Origin: Luteimonas sp. 8-5
GTDB lineage: Bacteria > Pseudomonadota > Gammaproteobacteria > Xanthomonadales > Xanthomonadaceae
Assembly: GCF_029763755.1 (NCBI RefSeq)
Contig: NZ_JARUVM010000014.1
Span: 20,729 to 84,728, forward strand
DNA: 64,000 bases
Reading direction: 5' to 3'
The notes under the pieces were generated by a model. The model saw only the letters and a program-made list of their open reading frames with translations, searched no databases and had not been told where the DNA came from. This document shows, piece after piece, positions 1 through 8,862 of this stretch. Position 1 is the first letter of the stretch. The number at the start of each line of letters is the position of its first letter. A program made the translations under genes and the position numbers.

Positions 1-23
1 CAGCCGGCGGCTGCCGGCCCGTG

Positions 24-563
24 TCATTCCGGGTCGCGCCGGTACATGAATTCGATGTCGCGATGGCGGCCGACCGGGAACTCGTATTCGGCGACCTTGC
101 CGAATCCGTGGCGCGCATAGAAGCGCTGCGCGCCGAAGTTCTCGGACCACACGCTGATCCATATCCGGTGCCGGCCCTCGCGTTGCAGCCAGTCGATGGC
201 GGTGTCGAACAGCTTGCCGCCCCAGCCGCCGTTCTGGATTTCCGGCAGCAGGTAGAGGCGCTTGAGCTCGCCGTCCCCGGGTGCGACATCCGCATGCGGC
301 AGGCCGCACGGTCCGGCGACCGCGAAACCCACAACTCGCGCGCCCGCGCCCTCGCCAGCCTCTTCCAGCAGCCACAAGCCGTAGCGCGGGTCGTCCAGCA
401 GTGCCGCATACGACGCGACCGAATGGCTTTCGTCGAGGAAGGCCGCCAGGTCTTCCGGCGCGTACAGGTGACCGAACGTGTGAATGAACGTCTCGCGCCC
501 GATCGCCGACAGCACCGCCGCGTCGGGCGATGCCGCACGCCGGATCGCCAGCGCCCCGCTCAT
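24..563 (-). CDS. GNAT family N-acetyltransferase
   Basis: 179 aa, about one GNAT domain long. Residues 106-119 read [14 protein letters not shown], matching the GNAT acetyl-CoA pyrophosphate loop (Q/R-x-x-G-x-G/A). The C-terminal part, with [11 protein letters not shown] near residue 145, is the usual last strand-helix of the fold. It should move an acetyl group from acetyl-CoA to an amine; the substrate cannot be read from sequence. Its ATG overlaps the aspS stop by 4 bases (560-563), so it is probably translationally coupled to aspS as the last gene of fmdB-aspS-GNAT. Family assignment is firm, function unknown. Confidence 0.85.
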   Translation of the reverse strand: MSGALAIRRAASPDAAVLSAIGRETFIHTFGHLYAPEDLAAFLDESHSVASYAALLDDPRYGLWLLEEAGEGAGARVVGFAVAGPCGLPHADVAPGDGELKRLYLLPEIQNGGWGGKLFDTAIDWLQREGRHRIWISVWSENFGAQRFYARHGFGKVAEYEFPVGRHRDIEFMYRRDPE

Positions 564-2317
564 TCCTTAGTCCGCACCGCCACGTGGACCTCGGCCAGCT
601 GCTTGTCCGGAATCGGCGACGGTGCGTCGGTCATCAGGCACTGCGCGGTCGTGGTCTTGGGGAAGGCGATGACGTCGCGGATCGACTCGGTGCCGGCCAT
701 CAGCGCGGCGATGCGGTCGATGCCGAAGGCGATGCCGCCGTGCGGCGGCGCGCCGTACTTCAGCGCGTCGAGCAGGAAGCCGAACTTGGCCTGCGCCTCG
801 TCGGCGCCGATGCCGAGCAGGTCGAACACCGCACTCTGCATCGACGAGCGGTGGATGCGGATCGAGCCGCCGCCGATCTCGTTGCCGTTGAGCACCATGT
901 CGTAGCCGCGGCTGACCGCGGTCGCGGCGTTGGCGCGCAGGTCGGCCTCGTCGTCCACCGCCGGCGCGGTGAACGGGTGGTGCAACGCGACGTAGCGCTG
1001 CTCCTCGTCGTCCCATTCGAACATCGGGAAGTCGGTGACCCACAGCGGCTTCCAGCCCGCTTCGACCAGGCCGAAGTCCTTGCCGGCCTTCAGGCGCACG
1101 GCGCCCATGAAGTCGCAGACCGCCTTGTACGGGCCCGCGCCGAAGAACACCATGTCGCCGTTGCCCGCGCCCACCGCCTGCAACAGCGCGGCGAAACCGG
1201 CCTCGTCGAAGAACTTGGCGATCGGCGAGTTGACCGCGCCCGCCTCGTCGATCTTCGCGTACGCCAGGCCCTTGGAACCGTACTTCGCAGCGTGCGCGGC
1301 GTACTCGTCGATCTGCTTGCGCGACAGCGAGGCGCCGCCGGGAATGCGCAGCGCGGCGACGCGGCCGCCGTCGGCGCCGGCCCAGTCGGCGAACACCTTG
1401 AACTGGCTGTCCCTGACCAGGTCGGCCACGTCCACCAGCTCCAGCGCGATGCGCAGGTCCGGCTTGTCGGAACCGTAACGGCGCATGGCTTCGGCATAGG
1501 TCATGCGCGGGAAGGCGCCCAGGTCGACGTCCATCACTTCGGCGAACACGTCGCGCACCATCTGCTCGGTGGTGTCCTGCACGATCTTCTCGTCGACCCA
1601 GGCGAACTCCATGTCCAGCTGGGTGAACTCGAGCTGGCGGTCGGCGCGCAAGGCTTCGTCGCGGAAGCAGCGCGCGATCTGGTAATAGCGATCGAAGCCG
1701 GCCACCATCAGGATCTGCTTGAACAGCTGCGGCGACTGCGGCAGCGCGTAGAACTCGCCCGGATGCATGCGCGCCGGGACCAGGAAGTCGCGCGCGCCTT
1801 CCGGCGTGGCCTTGGTCAGGATCGGCGTCTCGATGTCCTGGAAACCGCGCGCATCCAGCCAGCGGCGCAGCGCCTGCACCAGGCGGATGCGGGTGCGCAT
1901 CTTGCGCTGCATCTCCGGGGTGCGCAGGTCCAGGTAACGGTACTTGAGGCGGATGTCCTCGCCGGCGTTCTCATGGGCGTGGAACGGCAGCGGCTCGGCC
2001 TTGTTCAGCACCTCGATGGCCGTGGCCACCACTTCCACCTGGCCGGTGCGGATCTTCGCGTTCACGCTCTCGCGCCGGCGCACGGTGCCGGTGACGCGCA
2101 GGCAGTCCTCATAGCCCACCTGGGCCGCGGTCGCGACGACGGCGGCATTGCCGGCGGCATCGGACGGCTCGGCCACGATCTGGACGATGCCCTCGTGATC
2201 GCGCAGGTCGATGAAGCACAGGCCACCCAGGTCGCGGGCGACGTCGGCCCAGCCGCAAAGGGTGACGGTCTGCCCGACCAGGGACTCGTCGATCAGGCCG
2301 CAGAAATGGGTACGCAT
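560..2317 (-). CDS. aspS: aspartyl-tRNA synthetase
   Basis: 585 aa, the usual length of bacterial AspRS. An N-terminal OB-fold anticodon-binding domain ([19 protein letters not shown], about residues 21-40) is followed by a class II catalytic core: motif 2 near [20 protein letters not shown] and motif 3 [12 protein letters not shown] near the C-terminus. A GAD insertion domain lies between. It charges tRNA-Asp with aspartate in the cytoplasm; whether it also charges tRNA-Asn cannot be decided here. Start MRTHFCG matches family N-termini. It follows fmdB by 28 bases and overlaps the GNAT gene, suggesting one operon. Confidence 0.97.
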   Translation of the reverse strand: MRTHFCGLIDESLVGQTVTLCGWADVARDLGGLCFIDLRDHEGIVQIVAEPSDAAGNAAVVATAAQVGYEDCLRVTGTVRRRESVNAKIRTGQVEVVATAIEVLNKAEPLPFHAHENAGEDIRLKYRYLDLRTPEMQRKMRTRIRLVQALRRWLDARGFQDIETPILTKATPEGARDFLVPARMHPGEFYALPQSPQLFKQILMVAGFDRYYQIARCFRDEALRADRQLEFTQLDMEFAWVDEKIVQDTTEQMVRDVFAEVMDVDLGAFPRMTYAEAMRRYGSDKPDLRIALELVDVADLVRDSQFKVFADWAGADGGRVAALRIPGGASLSRKQIDEYAAHAAKYGSKGLAYAKIDEAGAVNSPIAKFFDEAGFAALLQAVGAGNGDMVFFGAGPYKAVCDFMGAVRLKAGKDFGLVEAGWKPLWVTDFPMFEWDDEEQRYVALHHPFTAPAVDDEADLRANAATAVSRGYDMVLNGNEIGGGSIRIHRSSMQSAVFDLLGIGADEAQAKFGFLLDALKYGAPPHGGIAFGIDRIAALMAGTESIRDVIAFPKTTTAQCLMTDAPSPIPDKQLAEVHVAVRTKE

Positions 2318-2345
2318 GGACGATGGGGCCGCAGGGAACAGCCGA

Positions 2346-2645
2346 TCATTCTACCGGCTTGGCCTTGGCCTCCGCGGGCTTGGCGTCCGCGGGCTTGGCC
2401 TCGGGCTTCGATTCGGTGGCCGGCTTGGCGGCATCCCCGGCCAGGTTGCGCTTCCTGTCGCCGTCCTTCTTGAAGTCGGTCTCGTACCAGCCGCCGCCGG
2501 CCAGGCGGAAGCTGGGCGCGGTGAGCTGGCGCCGGACCGCCGCGGCGCCGCAGGACGGGCAGGCCTCGGGGTCCGGGTCGGAAAGCTTCTGCAGGCGGTC
2601 GAACGCGTGCCCGCAAGCGTCGCAGGTGAAGGCATAGATCGGCAT
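2346..2645 (-). CDS. FmdB family zinc-ribbon protein
   Basis: 99 aa starting MPIYAFTC, the standard FmdB start. Two CxxC pairs (CDAC, residues 8-11, and CPSC near residue 32) form a zinc ribbon, followed by a low-complexity tail of [15 protein letters not shown] repeats from about residue 70. An upstream in-frame ATG at 2675 would add ten residues with no family support and is rejected. FmdB-type proteins are small putative regulators with no firmly established function. This gene heads the unit fmdB-aspS-GNAT. A CAGAAT hexamer lies exactly 6 bases before the ATG, so the mRNA may be leaderless. Confidence 0.85.
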   Translation of the reverse strand: MPIYAFTCDACGHAFDRLQKLSDPDPEACPSCGAAAVRRQLTAPSFRLAGGGWYETDFKKDGDRKRNLAGDAAKPATESKPEAKPADAKPAEAKAKPVE

Positions 2646-2651
2646 GCCGCT

Positions 2652-2657
2652 ATTCTG
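2652..2657 (-). promoter_or_regulatory. -10-like hexamer of fmdB, leaderless arrangement
   Basis: CAGAAT on the minus strand, six bases before the fmdB ATG. With the usual distance from -10 to +1, transcription would begin at the A of the start codon. No Shine-Dalgarno sequence precedes the gene. No clear -35 element was seen. Confidence 0.4.
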
Positions 2658-2714
2658 GGGACTGCGCAGGCACAATCAAGCCGTCCCCGTACAGACCACC
2701 TCCCAGGAGCCGTC

Positions 2715-3419
2715 ATGTCCGATCGCCATTCCATCTCCACCCTCGCCGCCCTGCTGATCGCCCTGGGCGTGCTGGGTGCCGGCTGGTTCGCCTCGCGCGG
2801 CCTGGTCGCGATCAAGACCCAGGACCGCTACGTCACGGTCAAGGGCTCGGCCGAGCGCATCGTCGACGCCGACCTGGTGGTATGGCCGCTGCCGCATACC
2901 GTCGGCGGCAACGACCTGGCCGGCGTGCAGCGCCAGCTCGACGCGAATACCGCCGCCATCCGCGACTTCTTCCTCAACGCCGGCTTCAAGGAGGACGAGA
3001 TCGTGGTCTCGCCGCCGCGCCTGGAGGACCGCTGGGCCTGGGCCTACGGCGACAACCGCCCGCCCGAACGCTACCGCTACGGCAACACCGTGAGCCTGCG
3101 CACCTCCGACGTGCCCAAGGCGCTGGCCGCGCTGCGCCGCAGCGGCGAACTGGTAGGCCGCGGCGTGATGATCGCCGAGGGCAGCCAGCCGGAGTTCGAC
3201 TACACCAAGCTCAACGACATCAAGCCGGCGCTGATCGCCGAGGCCACCGCCAACGCGCGCGAATCGGCCGCGCAGTTCGCCGAGGATTCCGGCTCGCGCC
3301 TGGGCGGCATCCGCAGCGCCAACCAGGGCGTGGTCACCATCAACGACCGCGACCAGGGCAGCCCGCAGGTCAAGAAAGTCCGGGTGGTGACGACGGTGGA
3401 GTATTTCCTGAGGGACTGA
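2715..3419 (+). CDS. SIMPL domain (DUF541) exported protein
   Basis: 234 aa. The start at 2715 follows AGGAG (2705-2709) at good spacing and gives an N-terminal hydrophobic segment (LAALLIALGVLGAGWFA, about residues 9-25), a signal anchor or signal peptide. DUF541/SIMPL features follow: VTVKGSAERIVDADL, RYRYGNTVSLRTSDV, and the end VKKVRVVTTVEYFL. SIMPL proteins are periplasmic and poorly characterised; E. coli YggE is the best-known relative. The gene diverges from fmdB and its last 50 bases overlap the end of the convergent antiporter gene. Confidence 0.85.
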   Translation: MSDRHSISTLAALLIALGVLGAGWFASRGLVAIKTQDRYVTVKGSAERIVDADLVVWPLPHTVGGNDLAGVQRQLDANTAAIRDFFLNAGFKEDEIVVSPPRLEDRWAWAYGDNRPPERYRYGNTVSLRTSDVPKALAALRRSGELVGRGVMIAEGSQPEFDYTKLNDIKPALIAEATANARESAAQFAEDSGSRLGGIRSANQGVVTINDRDQGSPQVKKVRVVTTVEYFLRD

Positions 3420-4584
3420 CGTCCTCGGGGTGCCGCCATGGCTTGCCCGCGTCGAGCGGGTCGATGTCGAACGGCTGGCGCAAGACCAGCGACGGCAGCA
3501 TCGTGTTGAGCGTGGTGTACAGCACCAGGCCGCCGAACAGCGCGCCGGGGATCGCGAAGCGGCTGTGCAGCACTTCGGCGATCACCAGGGTGAACACCAG
3601 GGTCGGGGCCAGCGCCACCGACACGTTCATCGCGCTCTTGTGGTCCTCCTTGAACAGGATCCGGCGTTGCAGCCAGATTACCGCCACGCGCAGCGGCAGC
3701 ACCACGGCGGTAATGCCCAGGCCGAGCACCAGGGCATCCCAGCTCAGCGCGTCGCGCGAGATTTCCGTGCCGGCGTGGAAGAAGTAGAACGGCACGAAGA
3801 AGGTCGCGAACAGCCGCAGGGCATGGATATTCTCGAACGAGGCCAGCTTCGGCATGCGCTCCTGCAACAGGCGCGCGGCCAGCCCGGCAATGAAGGCGCC
3901 CACCAGGTAGTACACGCCGAGGTTGAAGGTGACGTAGGCGGCGACCATGCCGACCATCACCAGCAGCGAGAACTCCGAGCCCGGCGCGTGCGGCACGACC
4001 CAGCGCCCCAGGGCCATGAACAGCAACGGCAGGCCGACCAGCAACGCGATCATCGCGCCACTGGCAGCGGCGAAGTGCAGGGAGTCGTCCGCCTGCAGCG
4101 CGACGAACAGCACTGCCAGCGCCAGCAGTTCGCCGGCGATCGCCTTGCTCGTGACCCAGAAGCGCTCCTCCTCGTCCAGGCCGAGGCGTTCGAGCGTATC
4201 GAGGATGAAGCCGGTCGACGGCGTCAGCAGGGCAAGCGCGATCAGCGCCGAGGCCTGCCAGCCCAACTCCAGGTAACGCCACGCCAGCCAGCCGACCAGC
4301 AGCATCGAGGCGATCCGGATGGCCAGGTGGGTGAGCAGCCGCCCGAGCCCGCGGCGCAACGCCTGGATCTCGACCTCGAGGCCGGCGAACAGGAACAACG
4401 AGGAGATGCCCAGCGTCGACAGCAGCACCACCACGGGGTCGTGGGTGCGATCGCCCCAGGCCAGCATGGCGGCGATGCCCAGCGCCAGCGCGGTGATGGG
4501 TGCCGGGATCTTCATCCGCTGCAGCACGCGCGGCACCACCAGCAGGGAGAAGATCAGCAGCAGGTAGACCAGCTGCTGGCTCAT
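3370..4584 (-). CDS. cation:proton antiporter (CPA2-type membrane protein)
   Basis: 404 aa with about 11-12 hydrophobic helices, beginning MSQQLVYLLLIFSLLVVPRVL. Features of Na+/H+ exchanger-type proteins include LALLTPSTGFILDTLERLGLDEEE and FVPFYFFHAGTEI. There is no C-terminal TrkA-N domain, unlike the 6487-8169 antiporter. The start at 4584 overlaps the ABC-F stop (ATGA, 4581-4584); an upstream extension in the same frame is only antisense-like sequence. It probably exchanges Na+ or K+ for H+ at the inner membrane. The 3' end overlaps the SIMPL gene by 50 bases. Confidence 0.85.
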   Translation of the reverse strand: MSQQLVYLLLIFSLLVVPRVLQRMKIPAPITALALGIAAMLAWGDRTHDPVVVLLSTLGISSLFLFAGLEVEIQALRRGLGRLLTHLAIRIASMLLVGWLAWRYLELGWQASALIALALLTPSTGFILDTLERLGLDEEERFWVTSKAIAGELLALAVLFVALQADDSLHFAAASGAMIALLVGLPLLFMALGRWVVPHAPGSEFSLLVMVGMVAAYVTFNLGVYYLVGAFIAGLAARLLQERMPKLASFENIHALRLFATFFVPFYFFHAGTEISRDALSWDALVLGLGITAVVLPLRVAVIWLQRRILFKEDHKSAMNVSVALAPTLVFTLVIAEVLHSRFAIPGALFGGLVLYTTLNTMLPSLVLRQPFDIDPLDAGKPWRHPEDVSPSGNTPPSSPPGLS

Positions 4585-6434
4585 GCGGCGTCGTACAGCC
4601 CGAGCAGCGCGGCTTCGGCCTGTTCCAGCCGCTCGCGCAGCTTCGCCTGCTCGCGCGCGAGTTCGGCGGCGCGGGCGCCGTCGCCGGCATAGAGCACGGG
4701 ATCGGCGAGCTGCGCATCGACAACGGCGAGCTGCGATTCCAGCGTCGCGACCTCGGCTTCGGCCTTGGCCAGCTTGTGCGGATTGACCTTCGCGGCGGGC
4801 CTGGGCGCGGGCGCCGGCGGGGCGGCGGGTGCCTTGCTCGCCTTCTCGCCCTTGGCCGCCTCGCTGCCCGGGCGCGAACGCAGCCACGCAGCGTATTCGT
4901 CGAGGTCGCCGTCGAAGGCCTCGACCTTGCCGCCGGCCACGCGCACGAACTTGTCGCAGACCAGGCCGATCAGGTGGCGGTCATGCGACACCATCACGAT
5001 CGCGCCGTCGAAGTCGCTCAGCGCCTCGGCCAGCGCCTCGCGCATGTCCAGGTCGAGGTGGTTGGTCGGTTCGTCCAGCAGCAGCACGTTGGGCTGGCGC
5101 CAAGCGATCAGGGCCAGCGCCAGGCGCGCCTTCTCGCCGCCGGAGAAGCTGTCGATCGATTCGAACGCGCGGTCGCCGGCGAAGTTCCACTTGCCGAGGA
5201 AATCGCGGAAAGCCTGGTTGCTGCCGTCGGGCGACAGCTCGCGCAGGTGCTCGATCGGCGAATGCCCGGCCAGCAGCGACTCGACCGTGTGCTGGGCGAA
5301 GTAGCCGATGCGCATGTCCGGATGCGCGTTGCGCACGCCCGCCAGCGGCGGCAGTTCGCCGACCAGGGTCTTGACCAGGGTGGACTTGCCCGCGCCGTTG
5401 GGGCCGAGCAGGCCGATGCGGTCGCCGGCTTCCAGGCCGAATTCGACGTCGTGGAGGATGACCGGCGGGTAGCCGCAATCGGCGTGGTCCAGGCGGACGA
5501 GGCTGTTGGGCATACGCGCCGGCTGCGGGAACTCGATCCGGAACGAACGCTCGGCGCGCACCGCTTCGGTGCCGGCGAGCTTGGCCAGCCGCTTCATCCG
5601 CGACTGTGCCTGCTTCGCCTTGCTGGCCTTGGCCTTGAAGCGGTCGATGAAGCTCTGCAGGTGCGCGCGCTCGGCCTGTTCCTTCTCGTGCGCGATCTGC
5701 TGCTGCCGCAACTGCTCGGCGCGCTGGCGTTCGAACGCAGTGTAGTCGCCGGTGTACAGCTTCGCCCTGCCCTCGTGCAAGTGCAGGGTGTGGGTGGCGA
5801 TGTTGTCGAGGAATTCGCGGTCGTGGGAGATCACCAGCAACGTGCCGGGGTACTTCAGCAGCCACTGCTCCAGCCACAGCACCGCATCGAGGTCGAGGTG
5901 GTTGGTCGGCTCATCGAGCAGCAGCAGGTCGCTGGGCGTCATCAGCGCGCGGGCAACGTTGAGGCGCACGCGCCAGCCGCCGGAAAAGTCGGAGACCGGC
6001 TTGCCGTGCGTCTCGGCCGGGAAGCCCAGGCCGTGCAGGAGCTTGCCGGCACGCGCGCTGGCGTCGTAGCCGCCCAGCTCCTCGAGCCGGTGGTGGGCCT
6101 CGGCGACGGCCTCCCAGTCCTCGCTGGCGAAGGCGTTGGCCTCGGCCTGGATGGCGGCATGCACTGCCCTGTCGCCGGACAGCACGAAATCCAGCGCGCT
6201 GTCGGGCAGCGACGGCGTCTCCTGCGCCACCCAGGCGATGCGCGCCTTGCCGGGCAGGTCCAGGTCGCCCTTGTCCGCTTCGATCTCGCCCATCAGCGCC
6301 GCGAACAGCGACGACTTGCCGGTGCCGTTGCGGCCGACCACGCCGACGCGCCAGCCGGCGTGCAGGGCCAGGTCGACCTCGGACAGGAGCAGGCGTTCGC
6401 CGCGCCGCAGGGCGAAATTGCGGAAGGAAATCAT
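4581..6434 (-). CDS. yheS: ABC-F ATPase, YheS-like
   Basis: 617 aa with two ABC ATPase domains and no membrane segment. First domain: Walker A GRNGTGKSS near residue 35, signature FSGGWRVRLNVARAL, Walker B LLLLDEPTNHLDLD. Second domain: Walker A GPNGAGKST, signature FSGGEKARLALAL, Walker B VLLLDEPTNHLDL. The linker between them and the charged Ala/Pro/Lys C-terminal coiled coil fit ABC-F proteins, which act on the ribosome. Length and the start MISFRNFALRRGERLLL resemble E. coli YheS (637 aa). TACAAT lies 6 bases before the ATG. The antiporter downstream overlaps by 4 bases. Confidence 0.9.
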   Translation of the reverse strand: MISFRNFALRRGERLLLSEVDLALHAGWRVGVVGRNGTGKSSLFAALMGEIEADKGDLDLPGKARIAWVAQETPSLPDSALDFVLSGDRAVHAAIQAEANAFASEDWEAVAEAHHRLEELGGYDASARAGKLLHGLGFPAETHGKPVSDFSGGWRVRLNVARALMTPSDLLLLDEPTNHLDLDAVLWLEQWLLKYPGTLLVISHDREFLDNIATHTLHLHEGRAKLYTGDYTAFERQRAEQLRQQQIAHEKEQAERAHLQSFIDRFKAKASKAKQAQSRMKRLAKLAGTEAVRAERSFRIEFPQPARMPNSLVRLDHADCGYPPVILHDVEFGLEAGDRIGLLGPNGAGKSTLVKTLVGELPPLAGVRNAHPDMRIGYFAQHTVESLLAGHSPIEHLRELSPDGSNQAFRDFLGKWNFAGDRAFESIDSFSGGEKARLALALIAWRQPNVLLLDEPTNHLDLDMREALAEALSDFDGAIVMVSHDRHLIGLVCDKFVRVAGGKVEAFDGDLDEYAAWLRSRPGSEAAKGEKASKAPAAPPAPAPRPAAKVNPHKLAKAEAEVATLESQLAVVDAQLADPVLYAGDGARAAELAREQAKLRERLEQAEAALLGLYDAA

Positions 6435-6440
6435 CCCGGC

Positions 6441-6446
6441 ATTGTA
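6441..6446 (-). promoter_or_regulatory. -10-like hexamer of the ABC-F gene, leaderless arrangement
   Basis: TACAAT on the minus strand (a 5/6 match to TATAAT), exactly 6 bases before the ATG at 6434. The expected +1 coincides with the start codon. Confidence 0.45.
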
Positions 6447-6486
6447 ACGGCCGTGCGATGATTGGGCGCCATTACCCGGAGCCTGG

Positions 6487-8169
6487 ATGCCGCACCACGA
6501 CTCGCTGATCGCCATGCTGGTCTACGGCTTCGTGCTCGCCTTCGTCCTGGGCGCGGTGGCCAATCGCCTGCGGCTTTCGCCGCTGGTCGGGTACCTGCTG
6601 GCGGGCGTCGTGGCCGGGCCGTTCACCCCGGGCTTCGTCGGCGACGCCGAGCTCGCGCCGCAACTGGCCGAGATCGGCGTGATCCTGCTGATGTTCGGCG
6701 TCGGCCTGCACTTCTCGCTGCGCGACCTGATGTCGGTGCGTTCGATCGCGATTCCGGGCGCGGTGGCCCAGATCGCCGTCGCCACCCTGCTCGGCTGGGG
6801 CATGGCCGAACTGATGGGCTGGTCGCACGTGGCCGGCCTGGTGTTCGGCTTCTCGCTGGCCACCGCGAGCACCGTGGTGCTGTTGCGGGCGATGGAGGAG
6901 CGGCGGCTGCTGGAGACGCGCCGCGGCAAGATCGCGGTCGGCTGGCTGATCGTCGAGGACCTGGCCTGCGTGGTCGCGCTGGTGATGATCCCGGCGCTGG
7001 CCGGGGCGATGGGCAGCGGCGACGCGGACGCCGGCGCGATCCTGAAGGCGCTGGCGCTGACCTTCGGCAAGGTCGCCGCCTTCGTCGCGTTCATGCTCAT
7101 CGTCGGGCGCAAGGCCATCCCCTGGATGCTCGAGCGCGTGGCCGGCACCGGTTCGCGCGAGCTGTTCACCCTGGCGGTGCTGGCGATCGCGATGGGCGTG
7201 GCGTTCGGTTCGGCGGCGATGTTCGGCGTGTCGTTCGCGCTGGGCGCGTTCTTCGCCGGCATGCTGCTCAACGAATCCGAATTCAGCCACCAGGCGGCGC
7301 AGGACTCGCTGCCGATGCGCGACGCGTTCGCGGTGCTGTTCTTCGTCTCGGTCGGCATGCTGTTCGACCCGCACATCGTCCTCGAGCGGCCGTTCATGGT
7401 GCTGGCCACCACCCTGATCATCGTAGTCGGCAAATCGGCCGCGGCCTACCTGATCGTGCGCGCCTTCGGCCACCCGCGTTCGACCGCGCTGACCATCTCC
7501 ACCAGCCTGGCGCAGATCGGCGAGTTCGCCTTCATCATCGCCGGCCTCGGCCTCAGCCTGGGCATCCTCCCCAAGGACGGGCACAGCCTGGTGCTGGCCG
7601 GCGCGCTGATTTCGATCATGCTCAACCCGATCCTGTTCATCGCCCTGGATCGCTGGCAGGTGCGGGAGCAGGCACGCGAGGACGCGATCGCCGCGGCCAA
7701 CGCCGAACCCGAGCCGGAGGTGGTGCCGGTCGACATCGCCGACCACGCGATCGTGGTCGGCTACGGGCGCGTCGGCGGCCAGCTCGCGCACCTGCTGCAC
7801 GAGCGCGGCGTGCCGGTGGTGGTGATCGAGGACGACGCCGACCTGGTCGAACAGGCGCGCGCCTACGGCCTGCCCGCCGTGCGCGGCAACGTCGCCAACA
7901 AGCGGGTGATGCTGGAGGCCGCGCCCGAACGCGCCAAGCTGGCGGTGTTCGCGATCCCGCAGGCGCTGGAAGCCGGCGAGACCATCGAGCGGCTGAAGGC
8001 GATCAACCCGGCGATCACCGTGCTGGCGCGCGCGCACAGCGAACTGCAGGTGCGGCACCTGCTCGAGCACGGCGCCGATGCCGCGGTCCTGGCCGAACGC
8101 GAACTGGCCTACTCGCTGGCCGAGATGGTCATGGCGACGCCGCCCTACCGGCCGGCGCGCCGGACCTGA
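6487..8169 (+). CDS. ybaL: CPA2 family K+/cation:proton antiporter with TrkA-N domain, YbaL-like
   Basis: 560 aa (E. coli YbaL is 558). About 12 transmembrane helices from residue 8 to about 390 carry KefB/KefC-type motifs (LSPLVGYLLAGVVAGPFTPGF, GVILLMFGVGLHFSL). A cytoplasmic Rossmann domain follows from about residue 417 (HAIVVGYGRVGGQLAHLL, the G-x-G-x-x-G nucleotide loop). Such proteins exchange K+ or other cations for protons under nucleotide control. The start is set by GGAG (6478-6481) five bases upstream. It diverges from the ABC-F gene across a 52-bp gap. No quinone-oxidoreductase partner (KefF/KefG-like) lies next to it. Confidence 0.92.
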   Translation: MPHHDSLIAMLVYGFVLAFVLGAVANRLRLSPLVGYLLAGVVAGPFTPGFVGDAELAPQLAEIGVILLMFGVGLHFSLRDLMSVRSIAIPGAVAQIAVATLLGWGMAELMGWSHVAGLVFGFSLATASTVVLLRAMEERRLLETRRGKIAVGWLIVEDLACVVALVMIPALAGAMGSGDADAGAILKALALTFGKVAAFVAFMLIVGRKAIPWMLERVAGTGSRELFTLAVLAIAMGVAFGSAAMFGVSFALGAFFAGMLLNESEFSHQAAQDSLPMRDAFAVLFFVSVGMLFDPHIVLERPFMVLATTLIIVVGKSAAAYLIVRAFGHPRSTALTISTSLAQIGEFAFIIAGLGLSLGILPKDGHSLVLAGALISIMLNPILFIALDRWQVREQAREDAIAAANAEPEPEVVPVDIADHAIVVGYGRVGGQLAHLLHERGVPVVVIEDDADLVEQARAYGLPAVRGNVANKRVMLEAAPERAKLAVFAIPQALEAGETIERLKAINPAITVLARAHSELQVRHLLEHGADAAVLAERELAYSLAEMVMATPPYRPARRT

Positions 8170-8187
8170 GCGATACAACGCCGGCGG

Positions 8188-8790
8188 TCAGTCGGCCTGC
8201 AGTTCGCGCGCGCGCTCCAGGTGCGCCGCGACCTGCTCGCGGGTCGACTGCAGGTGCTGGCGCACTGCAGCGTCGCGCGCGGCGGGAATCAGCCGGCTGT
8301 CGAGCATGGCCAGTGCATCCTGGTGACCGTTGACCATCGCGTCGATGTAGGCGTCCTCGTATTCGTCGCCCTGCAAGGCGCCCAGGCGGTCGAGTTCTGC
8401 CTGTCCCTTGGCCTTGAGGTCGGCGACCGCGGCCGGCTCGGCGGCATCGGCCATCATCAATGCGCGCGTGGCGGCCAGGTTCTGCGAATGCGCGGATTCC
8501 ATCATGTTCGCGTAGTCGAGCTCGGCGCCGTCGACGTTCTTCGACTTCGCCTGCTGCGCCGCTGCGATCTCGTGTTCATCCACGGCCGCGAGCAGGCCGA
8601 GCGCCTCCTGCTGGCCGGTATCCGCCGAGGGCATGTCGGTGTCGGGCACGTTGGCGTTGGCGTCGGCGGCGGCGGTGTCCGCGGGCGGCGGCGTCGACAT
8701 CGCGTCGGCGGCGGCGGGGGCGCGATCGCGGTTGCAGCCCGCCAGAGCCATCGCCAGCGTTGCGGCCAGGCAGATCATTCCTGTCTTCAT
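8188..8790 (-). CDS. DUF4142 domain lipoprotein
   Basis: 200 aa. Signal peptide with lipobox LAGC (Cys19), then a Pro/Ala/Thr-rich linker to about residue 60. The rest is a helical domain with His/Glu-rich pairs typical of DUF4142 (VDEHEIAAAQQAKSKNV, MVNGHQDALAML), a ferritin-like four-helix bundle of unknown activity. Start at 8790: GGAGG lies 7 bases upstream on the minus strand, and longer in-frame starts lose the signal peptide. It lies 72 bases downstream of clpB in the same direction, so it may be read through from it. It probably sits in the periplasm, lipid-anchored. Confidence 0.8.
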   Translation of the reverse strand: MKTGMICLAATLAMALAGCNRDRAPAAADAMSTPPPADTAAADANANVPDTDMPSADTGQQEALGLLAAVDEHEIAAAQQAKSKNVDGAELDYANMMESAHSQNLAATRALMMADAAEPAAVADLKAKGQAELDRLGALQGDEYEDAYIDAMVNGHQDALAMLDSRLIPAARDAAVRQHLQSTREQVAAHLERARELQAD

Positions 8791-8862
8791 GTGGCGTCCT
8801 CCATGTGTGGAAGACAGGAATCTGCCGCGGAGACGATGATGCCCGCGTGACTCGCGCCGCAT

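Noticed and set aside
2346..2440. Lys/Pro/Ala repeat at the end of fmdB as a DNA repeat element
   Set aside because: Simple coding low-complexity tail, common in FmdB-type proteins.
530..2473. 647-codon frame opposite aspS, and similar frames opposite clpB and prfC
   Set aside because: His/Arg/Gly-rich antisense shadows of clearly conserved genes.
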